Source: Rhodococcus sp. HNM0563
GTDB taxonomy: Bacteria; Actinomycetota; Actinomycetes; Mycobacteriales; Mycobacteriaceae
Direction: 5' to 3'
Length of the DNA: 64,000 nucleotides
NCBI RefSeq assembly: GCF_012726195.1
Contig: NZ_JAASAF010000003.1
Coordinates: forward strand, 1-64,000
The translations under genes were made by a program, and so were the position numbers. The notes under the pieces are model-generated. The model searched no databases, had not been told where the DNA came from, and saw only the letters and a list, made by a program, of their open reading frames with translations. Of this stretch, positions 8,615-16,397 are shown one piece after another. Every line of letters begins with the position of its first letter. Position 1 is the stretch's first letter.

Positions 8615-8665
8615 TGTGAACCTCGCAGCCCTGGCAGTAAGCCAGCAGGGCTGCGAGGTTCACAT
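8614..8665 (+). terminator. Strong hairpin terminator after the nuclease gene
   Basis: Twenty bases starting at the last base of the stop codon (8614-8633) pair perfectly with 8646-8665 around a 12-base loop that itself contains CTGGC/GCCAG. No long T-run follows, as is common in high-GC actinobacteria. It separates the GH3-xthA unit from the DUF3558 gene downstream. Confidence 0.8.
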
Positions 8666-8739
8666 TTGCCCTGCTAGCTTCGGCGACCCCGTTCGATCTG
8701 CTAGCGTCTCCCCCGGTATTCAGCGGATCGGGGGGTCGC

Positions 8740-9327
8740 GTGGGCGGGTGGAAACGTGTCGCGGGGAGCATCGCTCTCATCGCAGCAACAACGGCATGCG
8801 GGACCGACGCACCACCCGAGGAGCAACCGAGCGCAGCCGAGACCATCACCTCGACGACACGCACGCCCCGCGTCGTCGACGAGTCCGGCCGGCCGGCGAT
8901 CACTTTCGACCCCTGCCTCGACATCCCCGACGACGTGCTCGTCGACGCCCGATACGACCCGAAGTCGAAGCACGCCACGCAACACCCGATGGAGTCCTAC
9001 AGCTTCCTCGGCTGCCGATTCAAAGGCACAACCTCCGACTCCGGCGACGATCGACTTAGCGTCCTGGCAGGAAACGTCACGCTGGAAGAGGAATGGGACA
9101 AGAACGGCCACATTTCCAGCCATACCAGCGTCAGCGGACGAGACGCCCTCCTCCAACTCGACCCACACAACAAAAACACTTGCGCGATCACCTTGCGTGC
9201 CGACTTCGGCATCGTGATCTTCAGCCGAACCCGCTTCCCCGATGACGCGCGCAAACTACCGCTCGACGAATGGTGCGCAGGTCTCGAAAAGGCCGTTGCC
9301 CTGTTCGAGCCCCATCTGGACCGCTGA
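8740..9327 (+). CDS. DUF3558-like lipoprotein
   Basis: A 195-residue secreted lipoprotein of a family common in mycobacteria and rhodococci; its role is unknown. The N-terminal signal segment ends in IAATTAC, so Cys20 is the probable lipidation site. A Thr/Ser/Pro-rich linker leads to the globular domain, with conserved FDPCLDIPDD, FLGCRF and EWCAGLE (cysteines likely disulphide-bonded). The start is GTG 8740. It is followed 37 bases later by a small helical protein, and the same pair exists as a decayed copy at 1-651, so the two genes travel together. Confidence 0.8.
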   Translation: MGGWKRVAGSIALIAATTACGTDAPPEEQPSAAETITSTTRTPRVVDESGRPAITFDPCLDIPDDVLVDARYDPKSKHATQHPMESYSFLGCRFKGTTSDSGDDRLSVLAGNVTLEEEWDKNGHISSHTSVSGRDALLQLDPHNKNTCAITLRADFGIVIFSRTRFPDDARKLPLDEWCAGLEKAVALFEPHLDR

Positions 9328-9364
9328 ACCGCCACACCGGAGCCAGTCGAGAAAGAGAGCCCAC

Positions 9365-9700
9365 ATGAGCGAGTTCGTCCGACTCGAACCACATGTCATC
9401 GAGGAGATCGTCGCGATCTGCCAGACGGCGCTCGACGCCCTGAAGGACGCGAAAATTATCGCGAACGAACTCACCCGTACACACGGCTTCGGGGAGTTCG
9501 AGTCGGCAAAACAACTCGCCGCCGGCTACGCCCGAAAGGCAGCCGGGACCCCAGAATCGGCCCAAGAACGGGTCGACCAATTCATCGAAGCCTTCACACA
9601 ACTGCAGGATGCCTTCGCCTCCGGCGGCGAAGCGTTCCTCGAGGCCGAGTTCGACTGGGTCCGCCGGCTTCAGGCGATCGATTCTGGTTCCGAGGTCTGA
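9365..9700 (+). CDS. Hypothetical helical protein, partner of the DUF3558 lipoprotein
   Basis: An all-helical, acidic 111-residue protein with no signal peptide. Conserved blocks shared with the decayed paralogue are FESAKQLAAGYARK, GTPESA, FASGGEAFL and EFDWVRRLQ. The size and helix-turn-helix profile recall small secretion-associated helical proteins (WXG100/EspC-like), but no WXG motif is present, so this is only a suggestion. The start ATG 9365 has a purine-rich site (GAGAAAGAGAG) upstream. Conserved linkage to the lipoprotein implies a joint function at the cell envelope. Confidence 0.65.
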   Translation: MSEFVRLEPHVIEEIVAICQTALDALKDAKIIANELTRTHGFGEFESAKQLAAGYARKAAGTPESAQERVDQFIEAFTQLQDAFASGGEAFLEAEFDWVRRLQAIDSGSEV

Positions 9701-9776
9701 CCGAACAGCATCGAGTCGATCACGCCCCGCGTGTCATCACCGGGGGCAATGACATTCTCGTGGCAGGCTGACCTGC

Positions 9777-10547
9777 ATGCATGCGTACGACGAAGGGTTC
9801 GAGCCCCCGACAGCCTGCGCCGACTGGTGCCGTCTTCGCATGTACGACCTGCAGGTCCTCGATGACGGCGTGACCGTCGATCTGAAGTGGTGGAACGACC
9901 ACCTCGAGGACGCCGGACACGACATTCGGCTGCGTGGACGCAATCTCGATGGGCGCGTCGTCACCAGTGGCAAGGCCGTCGTCCCCCGCAACGACCTGCG
10001 TCTGGGCAGTGAGCTCGTCCAGACCGATCACGACGGTCTGGGGCTGCTGTTCCTGTGCGCGGCCTGGCGCAGCGCGCACCCCCGCCGACGCTCGGCGCGC
10101 CGGTTCCCGAATGTCTTCGACGCCCACGCGCCGTCCGGACGCGACCCCCTCGGCAAGATCAAAGGCGTCCTCGATTACTGCGCGAAGACGAAGTCGCTGC
10201 CCGACAACTCCCGACTCACGTGGTTGGGATGGCCCGACACCCCCGGCGTGGGGGTTCCGCTGTTCGCAACATATCTGTGGGCCGTCGATGTCCATACCGA
10301 TGCCGGTCCCGCGCAGTTGCTCGATCAGCACGGTGTGTCGACACTTGTGCACGAGGGCTGGTTGGAGGATCCGGCGGTCGCCGATTTCACGTTGCGCCGA
10401 TATTTCCGCTACGTGGGGCTCCTCAGCGGGTGGGCCGAAAAGATCAGGACTCGGCCGGAGCTGGTGGAGATGTGGCTCGTCGAACGGTGGGATGCCCGCA
10501 TGGCCGAGGTGCGCGACGGCTCGCACGCGACCCCGCGCCTGTTCTGA
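9777..10547 (+). CDS. Hypothetical protein, 256 aa
   Basis: I do not recognise this family. The protein is soluble, without signal peptide or membrane segment. It contains LKWWNDHLEDAGHDIRLRGR near the start, a central region with WLGWPDTPGVGVPLFATYLWAVDV, and a C-terminal helical part rich in Trp and Arg (LVEMWLVERWDARMAEV). Codon use matches its neighbours. ATG 9777 is the first in-frame start; a second ATG at 9781 is out of frame. A plus-strand gene follows 91 bases downstream. Confidence 0.65.
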   Translation: MHAYDEGFEPPTACADWCRLRMYDLQVLDDGVTVDLKWWNDHLEDAGHDIRLRGRNLDGRVVTSGKAVVPRNDLRLGSELVQTDHDGLGLLFLCAAWRSAHPRRRSARRFPNVFDAHAPSGRDPLGKIKGVLDYCAKTKSLPDNSRLTWLGWPDTPGVGVPLFATYLWAVDVHTDAGPAQLLDQHGVSTLVHEGWLEDPAVADFTLRRYFRYVGLLSGWAEKIRTRPELVEMWLVERWDARMAEVRDGSHATPRLF

Positions 10548-10638
10548 AGTTGTCCACAGGCGCACATTTCATCCACAGATTCGGCCACAACGCGACTTTC
10601 GATGCCACACGCGGCTCGTCGAGCGGGAGTATCCGCTC

Positions 10639-11553
10639 ATGTACGAACCACGGGGACTCACCAGGAAATCACTCGCCGCGTCGGGTATGTCCGAGCACCA
10701 CATCAGTAAGGCGTTGCGCTCGGGCGAGCTCGCCGGCATCGCTCACGGACTGTATCTGTGGCGCAAGGACTTCGATGCGCTCGGACCGGTCGGACGTCAC
10801 CGCGTGCACGCGCGACACATCGCTTCCGGCCTGGACACCGACGAGGCGATCAGCCACATCTCGGCCGCGGTACTCCACGGCATCGACGTGTGGGACGTGC
10901 CGCTGCGCCGCGTCCACGTCTCGCGTCCTCCCAGCCGCAGTGGCCGTGTGACGTCCGGTCTGCACGCACACACCACGAACTGGGACGATGGAGAGATCAC
11001 GCAGGTGCTCGGCGTTCCGGTGACGTCGGTTGCTCGCACCGTCGTCGACCTCGCCCGGACTCTCCCCCGCGACCAGGCCATCGCCGTCGGAGATGCGGCT
11101 TTGCGTTCCGACCCGAGCGCAGCAACACAGATACCCCGTGTGCTCGAGGCATCCCGCTGTCGCTACGGGCTGGTGTCGGCGTCGTCGGTGTTGCAATTCC
11201 TCGACGGCCGTAGCGAGAGTGTCGGTGAGTCGCTGTCGAGGATCCGGATACTCGAGTACGGCCTGCCCGCCCCCGACCTCCAACGCGAACTCGTCACTGT
11301 CGACGGTCGACGTGTTCGGGTCGATTTCTACTGGGAAGACCTCGGGGTTGTCGGAGAGTTCGACGGCCACGAGAAGTTCACCGAGCCACAAGACCTCATC
11401 GACGAGAGGCGCTGGGAGGACGGGCTGCGCGACCTGGGTCTCGAGGTCGTCCGCTGGGATCCGGAGGAGCTGAAGAACTTCGAGGTGGTTGCGCGGCGGT
11501 TCGAGCGCGCAGTCGCGCGGCACCGGATGTGGGCACTCGATCGAGCGCACTGA
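10639..11553 (+). CDS. AbiEi-like N-terminal domain protein with DUF559-type nuclease-like C-terminus
   Basis: A 304-residue member of a large actinobacterial family. The N-terminus (GLTRKSLAASGMSEHHISKAL, GIAHGLY) is the winged-helix domain found in type IV antitoxins (AbiEi). The C-terminus (VRVDFYWEDLGVVGEFDG, K378-like Lys in HEKF, then LGLEVVRW) has the D-x(n)-E-x-K layout of PD-(D/E)XK/DUF559 (Vsr-like) domains. No toxin gene is adjacent, so it is not a complete AbiE system; such solitary proteins are usually annotated as hypothetical. It lies about 3 kb from the Wadjet operon, which may be coincidence. Confidence 0.7.
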   Translation: MYEPRGLTRKSLAASGMSEHHISKALRSGELAGIAHGLYLWRKDFDALGPVGRHRVHARHIASGLDTDEAISHISAAVLHGIDVWDVPLRRVHVSRPPSRSGRVTSGLHAHTTNWDDGEITQVLGVPVTSVARTVVDLARTLPRDQAIAVGDAALRSDPSAATQIPRVLEASRCRYGLVSASSVLQFLDGRSESVGESLSRIRILEYGLPAPDLQRELVTVDGRRVRVDFYWEDLGVVGEFDGHEKFTEPQDLIDERRWEDGLRDLGLEVVRWDPEELKNFEVVARRFERAVARHRMWALDRAH

Positions 11554-11596
11554 CGCCACCGTTTCGGCCTACAGTCGAGGGGGCGACGGGAACCCG

Positions 11597-13147
11597 ATGG
11601 ATACGAGAATGATTCGCACGCGGTGGTGGCCGTTCGCGGCGACCACGGTGCTGGTCGTGCTCCTGGCCTGGACGGGAGTGATCCCCACCTGGCCGGGTCT
11701 GGTGCACCTGGTGGCGTTGCCTCCTCTGGATATGTTCGCTGATCTGCGGGTGCTGCTCGTGGCCACCGATTCGTGGCCCCAGTTCCTCTTCCTGCTCACG
11801 GTTGTCGGTGCGTGCAGGATCGCGCTGCTGGCGTGGCTGATGGGCGGAATGCACCGCTGGCGTGTCGCGATGGCCTTCTATGCGATCGCGTTCGCACCGA
11901 CCGCCCTCGCTGCGTTCTCCGCCACTGCGTCGTACTCGGTGCTCTACTCGCGGATCTTCTGGCCTGCCGTCACCCTGATCGCGGCGATGGTCCTGATCGT
12001 CGGCCCGGTGCCGTGGCAGGGCGCCGACACCCTGCGGTCGTCGATGACCCTGGCATGGCGACGCGGACTGCGGGTCGAGGTGATGATTCCGTACGGCGCG
12101 GCGATCGTCCTGCTCGGAGCAGTCGCCGACACGTGGTCGGCGATCCCGCTGGTGCCTGTCTCTGCACTGGTCACAGGCATCGCGATACGCATGATGGAGC
12201 GTCCACCGGTTCGCCGGCCTCTCGTGGCGCTCGCGGCAACCGTCGCGGTGTTCGCGGCGTCGTGGACCGTCTTCGTCGCCACCCGCAGCTACGACACACC
12301 GGAGCCGGGTCCGAGGCAGGCCGGGTCGTTGCTGATTCTGTCGGGCATCAACTCGAAATCCGGGCGTGGTGCGATCCACGCGACGGACGTCCATCGGCTC
12401 GGATTCACCTGCGATCAGGTGTATTACTTCTCGTATGCCGGGCCGGGTGACGGACAACCGCAACGCGACGCGACGTGCCCGATCCGGACGGGCGCACCGT
12501 ATGAGCCGGACGACACCCAGGTGGCGTTCGCACAGCAGGTCGACCTGTTCGTCGAGCAGGCCGAACCGCTGCCACGACCCCTCGTCGTCGCAGCGCATTC
12601 GCATGCGGCGTGGGTGGTGTGGGATGCCGTCGCGGCTGGACGGGTCGAGGTGGATGGACTTCTGCTCGTGGGACCGTTTGCGAGTACACCGCTCGGCTAT
12701 CCGCCGCCGGGGTTGCGCGCGCCGAAAGCAGTACTCGGGGATCTGCTGCGCTGGGCCGCACCGATCACCGACCTCGTCGACTTCAACTTCGACCCGGACT
12801 CTCCTGCTGCCCGCGACCTGCTGGCGACGCCGGGGGCTGCAGAGTCGATCTTCGCGCAACAGATGGAAGCCCGTGCGTTGTCGTTGACGTCGACCACCGA
12901 CCTGCCGCTCATGCCTCACGGTTGGCACTTGGACGTCGAACGCGATGGGTGCCCTGCACGGGTCGCGCACCCGTACCTGCCGAAGTCGCCGCAGTTCGAG
13001 GACGCCGCAATCCGGTTCTTGAACCACCGGGCGCCCCCACCGTGCCCGGTCTGGCGCGACTGGGGTGCGGTGCTCGCGCACTCGTTCGGACCGCCGACCG
13101 CACCCCACGCCGACATGGCAAGCGAACCCGCTACGACGAGGCCGTGA
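11597..13147 (+). CDS. Membrane protein with C-terminal alpha/beta-hydrolase-like domain
   Basis: A 516-residue protein. Residues 10-230 contain about seven hydrophobic segments. A soluble C-terminal half (from about residue 240) begins with LLILSGINSKSG and includes VVAAHSHAAWVVWDAV, a degenerate nucleophile elbow (H-S-H in place of G-x-S-x-G), and a late His (MPHGWH). The fold is probably a lipase or thioesterase-like hydrolase exposed on one side of the membrane. The start at 11597 removes an upstream in-frame extension that overlaps the preceding gene. It converges with, and overlaps by 17 bases, the alcohol dehydrogenase on the other strand. The substrate is unknown. Confidence 0.7.
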   Translation: MDTRMIRTRWWPFAATTVLVVLLAWTGVIPTWPGLVHLVALPPLDMFADLRVLLVATDSWPQFLFLLTVVGACRIALLAWLMGGMHRWRVAMAFYAIAFAPTALAAFSATASYSVLYSRIFWPAVTLIAAMVLIVGPVPWQGADTLRSSMTLAWRRGLRVEVMIPYGAAIVLLGAVADTWSAIPLVPVSALVTGIAIRMMERPPVRRPLVALAATVAVFAASWTVFVATRSYDTPEPGPRQAGSLLILSGINSKSGRGAIHATDVHRLGFTCDQVYYFSYAGPGDGQPQRDATCPIRTGAPYEPDDTQVAFAQQVDLFVEQAEPLPRPLVVAAHSHAAWVVWDAVAAGRVEVDGLLLVGPFASTPLGYPPPGLRAPKAVLGDLLRWAAPITDLVDFNFDPDSPAARDLLATPGAAESIFAQQMEARALSLTSTTDLPLMPHGWHLDVERDGCPARVAHPYLPKSPQFEDAAIRFLNHRAPPPCPVWRDWGAVLAHSFGPPTAPHADMASEPATTRP

Positions 13148-14177
13148 GCAACACCTTGAGCGCACCGGTCTCACCGGCACGGGAGAACACGTCGTAGGCC
13201 TCCTCGAACTGATCCAGCACGAAGCGGTGCGTGATCATCGACGACGTGTCGAGCCTGCCACTGTCCACCAGACCGATCAGGGTCGGTGTCGAGTAAGTGT
13301 CGACAAGGCCCGTGGTGATGGTGAGGTTCTTGATCCAGATGTCCTCGAGATGCAGGGTCGCGGGCTTTCCGTGCACCCCGATGTTGGCGACGTGCCCACC
13401 GGGCCGCACCAGCGCGACCGCCTGCTCGAACGTGGCCGGGATCCCGACGGCTTCCATGGTGACATCGGCACCGAGACCTCCGGTGAGGTCGCGGACGATC
13501 GCGGCGACGTCGTCGCGACCGCTGTTGACGACGACGTCGGCGCCGAACGCCTTCGCCGCGTCGAGCCTGCTGTCGGCGAGGTCGACGGCGACAATGTGAC
13601 TGGGACTCATCAGCTTTGCCGCGAGGATCGCGGCGAGCCCGATGGGTCCGGCGCCGATGATGACGACGATGTCCGCCGGTTTCACCCGTCCGTTCAGCAC
13701 CCCGACCTCGTAGGAGGTCGGAAGGATGTCGGCGAGCATGAGCATCTGTTCGTCGCTCACCCCGTCGGGAACGCGGTGGGTGGAGTTGTCGGCGAACGGC
13801 ACGCGCACCTGCTCGGCCTGGGTGCCGTCGATGAGATGCCCGAGTATCCAGCCGCCACCGCCCAGGCACTGGCCGTAGCTGGTGTCGCGGCAGTAGCGGC
13901 AGCGTCCGCACGCGGTGACGCACGAGACCAGTACCCGGTCGCCGGGTGACAGGGTCTGCACGCCGGGGCCTACCTCGACGACCGTACCGACGGCTTCGTG
14001 GCCGAGGATGCGGCCGTCCGTCACCTCGGGGACGTCGCCACCGAGAATGTGCAGGTCGGTTCCGCAGATGGTGACAGCATCGACGCGCACGATCGCGTCG
14101 GTCGGGTCTTGGAGGTGTGGGTCGGGGACGTCTTCCCAGACTCGCTTGCCCGGTCCGTGGAACACCAGTGCCTTCAT
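13131..14177 (-). CDS. Zinc-dependent medium-chain alcohol dehydrogenase
   Basis: A 348-residue MDR-superfamily alcohol dehydrogenase. Cys38 in ICGTDLHILGG and the GHEAVG glutamate give the catalytic zinc site. The CVTACGRCRYCRDTSYGQC block carries the four structural zinc cysteines. IIGAGPIGLAA is the NAD(P) Rossmann motif. Overall it resembles sorbitol/threonine-type dehydrogenases or the actinobacterial FdhA-like group; the exact substrate is not determinable. The start ATG 14177 is preceded by GGAGG; the longer frame into the Wadjet promoter region is rejected. Confidence 0.9.
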   Translation of the reverse strand: MKALVFHGPGKRVWEDVPDPHLQDPTDAIVRVDAVTICGTDLHILGGDVPEVTDGRILGHEAVGTVVEVGPGVQTLSPGDRVLVSCVTACGRCRYCRDTSYGQCLGGGGWILGHLIDGTQAEQVRVPFADNSTHRVPDGVSDEQMLMLADILPTSYEVGVLNGRVKPADIVVIIGAGPIGLAAILAAKLMSPSHIVAVDLADSRLDAAKAFGADVVVNSGRDDVAAIVRDLTGGLGADVTMEAVGIPATFEQAVALVRPGGHVANIGVHGKPATLHLEDIWIKNLTITTGLVDTYSTPTLIGLVDSGRLDTSSMITHRFVLDQFEEAYDVFSRAGETGALKVLLTASS

Positions 14178-14331
14178 GTATCGGCCCTCCGCCGAGTAGG
14201 TCTCCGGTCCGCGGACAAGCGTTGCACGGAATCGACCGGCGCGATACCGCCGTTGGTCCCGAACCGTGCGATCCCACCCGCATGTGTCGGTGAGCTGTGC
14301 CAGCATGGGCGCGACCGCCGAGAGGAACCTT
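14178..14331. promoter_or_regulatory. Divergent promoter region between the alcohol dehydrogenase and the Wadjet operon
   Basis: These 154 bases separate two diverging starts and must hold both promoters. No clear -10/-35 pair or palindrome was picked out. The plus-strand part contains two earlier in-frame starts (14266 and ATG 14305), but AGAGGA at 14321-14326 points to the GTG at 14332 as the JetA start. Confidence 0.45.
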
Positions 14332-15804
14332 GTGGCCACAGCCGACCTACATCGACTCAATCGCCTGCAGCGTGAGCATGCGGCGTGGGCGCTGCTGCGT
14401 GCCGACAATGCGGCGCTGGTGCTGTCGCTGTTGGGTGCGCATTTCGATCACGGCACACGGCGACTCCCGGCGCCCGAACTGTTCGCGTTGCTCGACGCCG
14501 ACCTGCAGTCGATTCGCGACGAAGGATTCGACGTGCCCCGCACCGGGCAGGCCTACTGCGCCGACTGGGTGCGCGGCGGGTACCTGCTCCGCCGTGCGGA
14601 TACGGAGTCGCGGGAGGAAACCCTCGAGCCCAGCGAGTCGACGTTCGCCGCGCTCACGTTCGTGGCGGGCCTGACGAGTGCCACCAGTTCCGTCACCGAA
14701 TCCCGCCTCACCACACTTGCGGGCCAACTCCGCGATCTCGCCCGCGACTCCGATCCACGCAGCGAAACCCGGCTCGCGGCGTTGCGCGCCGAACGCGACG
14801 CGCTGGACCGTGAGATCGCGGCCGTCGAATCGGGGGACTTCTCGGTCCTCGACGAGACTCGGGCTGTCGAGCGGATTCGCGAGATTCTCGCGTTGGCCGG
14901 GGAGATCCCCGGCGATTTCGCCCGGGTTCGCGCTGAACTCGAGGCACTCAACCGCGAGCTCCGCGCTCGCATCCTCGACGACGACGGCGATCGCGGCAAC
15001 ACGCTCGGCGAGGTATTTCGCGGGGTCGACCTGATCGGCAGCTCCGACGCCGGCAGGAGCTTCACCAATTTCTACGACATGATCATCGACCCCGAACGGT
15101 CGTCGCAGATCGACGAGTGGATCGAGACGGTGCTTCAGCGGTCCTTCTCGTACGACCTCGATCCCGACCAGCGGCGCCGGTTCCGCGCGTTGCTCACCGA
15201 GATGGAGCGATCGGGCAGCGAGGTTCACGCGACCATGACGTCGCTGTCGCGGTCTCTGCGGCATTTCGTGCAGTCGCGGCACTACGAGGAGCACCGTCGT
15301 CTGCAGCGGCTCCTGCGGTCCGCTCAGCAGCAGGCAGTGAAAGCCGCGCCGCTGCGCAGACCGTACGACGTTCTCGATGTGGAACTGGTTCGGATCGGTA
15401 TGTCCATCGATTCCGTAGCGGCGCTGCACCTGCACAATCCCGCCGACGATCTCGTCACCGAACCGGTGCAGGCGAACGAGATCGGCGAAGTCGACCTCGC
15501 CGGCCTCCGGCGGATCGTCCGCGAATCAGAGATCGACATGGACGAACTCGCCGACAACATCACCTCCACGTTGCGTGTGCGAGGCAGCGCAACGATCGCC
15601 GACGTCCTTCGAGACCACCCCGCCACGCAGGGCCTCGCCAGCGCTGTCGGGCTACTCGTGCTCGCAGCCGAGCACGGACACCTCGTCGACGGCATCGAGG
15701 ACATCGGGTGGACAGCACCGGACGGTCGGCTCCGTGTCGCGATGGTCCGTCGGCGCCGCTACGACCCCACCGACCCAGTATTCTCCACCGAGGAATCCTC
15801 ATGA
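14332..15804 (+). CDS. jetA: Wadjet anti-plasmid system protein JetA (DUF3375, MksF-like kleisin)
   Basis: About 490 residues of the DUF3375 family, the kleisin-like (MksF) subunit of the Wadjet condensin that recognises and helps cleave closed circular plasmid DNA. The N-terminal LNRLQREHAAWALLRADNAALVLSLLGAHF and the central SFTNFYDMIIDPERSSQIDEW are typical of the family. A long helical middle (residues 140-260) is followed by a C-terminal winged-helix-like part. GTG 14332 with AGAGGA upstream is preferred; ATG 14305 would add 9 residues. The stop overlaps jetB (ATGA). It is the first gene of a four-gene operon in the order usual for type I Wadjet. Confidence 0.92.
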   Translation: MATADLHRLNRLQREHAAWALLRADNAALVLSLLGAHFDHGTRRLPAPELFALLDADLQSIRDEGFDVPRTGQAYCADWVRGGYLLRRADTESREETLEPSESTFAALTFVAGLTSATSSVTESRLTTLAGQLRDLARDSDPRSETRLAALRAERDALDREIAAVESGDFSVLDETRAVERIREILALAGEIPGDFARVRAELEALNRELRARILDDDGDRGNTLGEVFRGVDLIGSSDAGRSFTNFYDMIIDPERSSQIDEWIETVLQRSFSYDLDPDQRRRFRALLTEMERSGSEVHATMTSLSRSLRHFVQSRHYEEHRRLQRLLRSAQQQAVKAAPLRRPYDVLDVELVRIGMSIDSVAALHLHNPADDLVTEPVQANEIGEVDLAGLRRIVRESEIDMDELADNITSTLRVRGSATIADVLRDHPATQGLASAVGLLVLAAEHGHLVDGIEDIGWTAPDGRLRVAMVRRRRYDPTDPVFSTEESS

Positions 15805-16397
15805 CCGACACCGCAGGCCTGTACCCGGGCGACACCGGCGAGCTGGGCCTCGACACACGACGGGCACTCGTGCAGTTGCTGAAGGGGCCGTTGATCACCG
15901 CCGACAAGCATCCCGAAGTGTGGCGCACCGTCATCCGAGACGAAAAGGTGCTTCGCTCGCGCCTCGCCGACGTGTTCCTCGACCTCGTCGTCGACGAGGA
16001 CGAACTTCTCGCATTCACCCGGCCGGCGGACACCGGCGATCACAAGACGCCGAGGGTACTGCGCACCCAGCGCCTCACGTTCATGGACACCGTGATGATC
16101 CTCGCGTTGCGGCACCGGTTGCTGCGTGCGCAACCCGGCGAACGCGTCATCGTGGGCTTCGACGAGGTCGGCGAACAACTCGAGGTGTATCGGGCAGCGA
16201 CGAGCACCGATCCCGCGGGTTTCCGCAAACGCGTCAACTCGTCGTGGACCAAACTCAAGGAGTACTCGCTGCTGGTTCCCACGACCACCGAGGGCCGAAT
16301 GGAGGTCTCGCCGGTGCTGCGGCAATTGTTCGACGCCGACCAGGTCGCCGCAGTGGAGGCGGAGTTCGGTAGCATCCTCGAGGAGAACCCGAGGTGA
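15801..16397 (+). CDS. jetB: Wadjet anti-plasmid system protein JetB (DUF4194, MksE-like)
   Basis: A 198-residue DUF4194 protein, the KITE-type winged-helix subunit (MksE) that bridges JetA and the SMC-like JetC. Recognisable blocks are ALVQLLKGPLI, RLADVFLDLVVDEDELLAFTR, LRTQRLTFMDTVMILALRHRL and the C-terminal LKEYSLLVPTTTEGRMEVSPVLRQLF. The start overlaps the jetA stop (ATGA) and its stop overlaps the GTG of jetC (GTGA), which argues for coupled translation and fixed stoichiometry. Confidence 0.92.
   Translation: MTDTAGLYPGDTGELGLDTRRALVQLLKGPLITADKHPEVWRTVIRDEKVLRSRLADVFLDLVVDEDELLAFTRPADTGDHKTPRVLRTQRLTFMDTVMILALRHRLLRAQPGERVIVGFDEVGEQLEVYRAATSTDPAGFRKRVNSSWTKLKEYSLLVPTTTEGRMEVSPVLRQLFDADQVAAVEAEFGSILEENPR

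Noticed and set aside
11396-13180. 594-codon minus-strand frame opposite the membrane hydrolase
   Set aside because: Arg-rich antisense frame without any recognisable domain.
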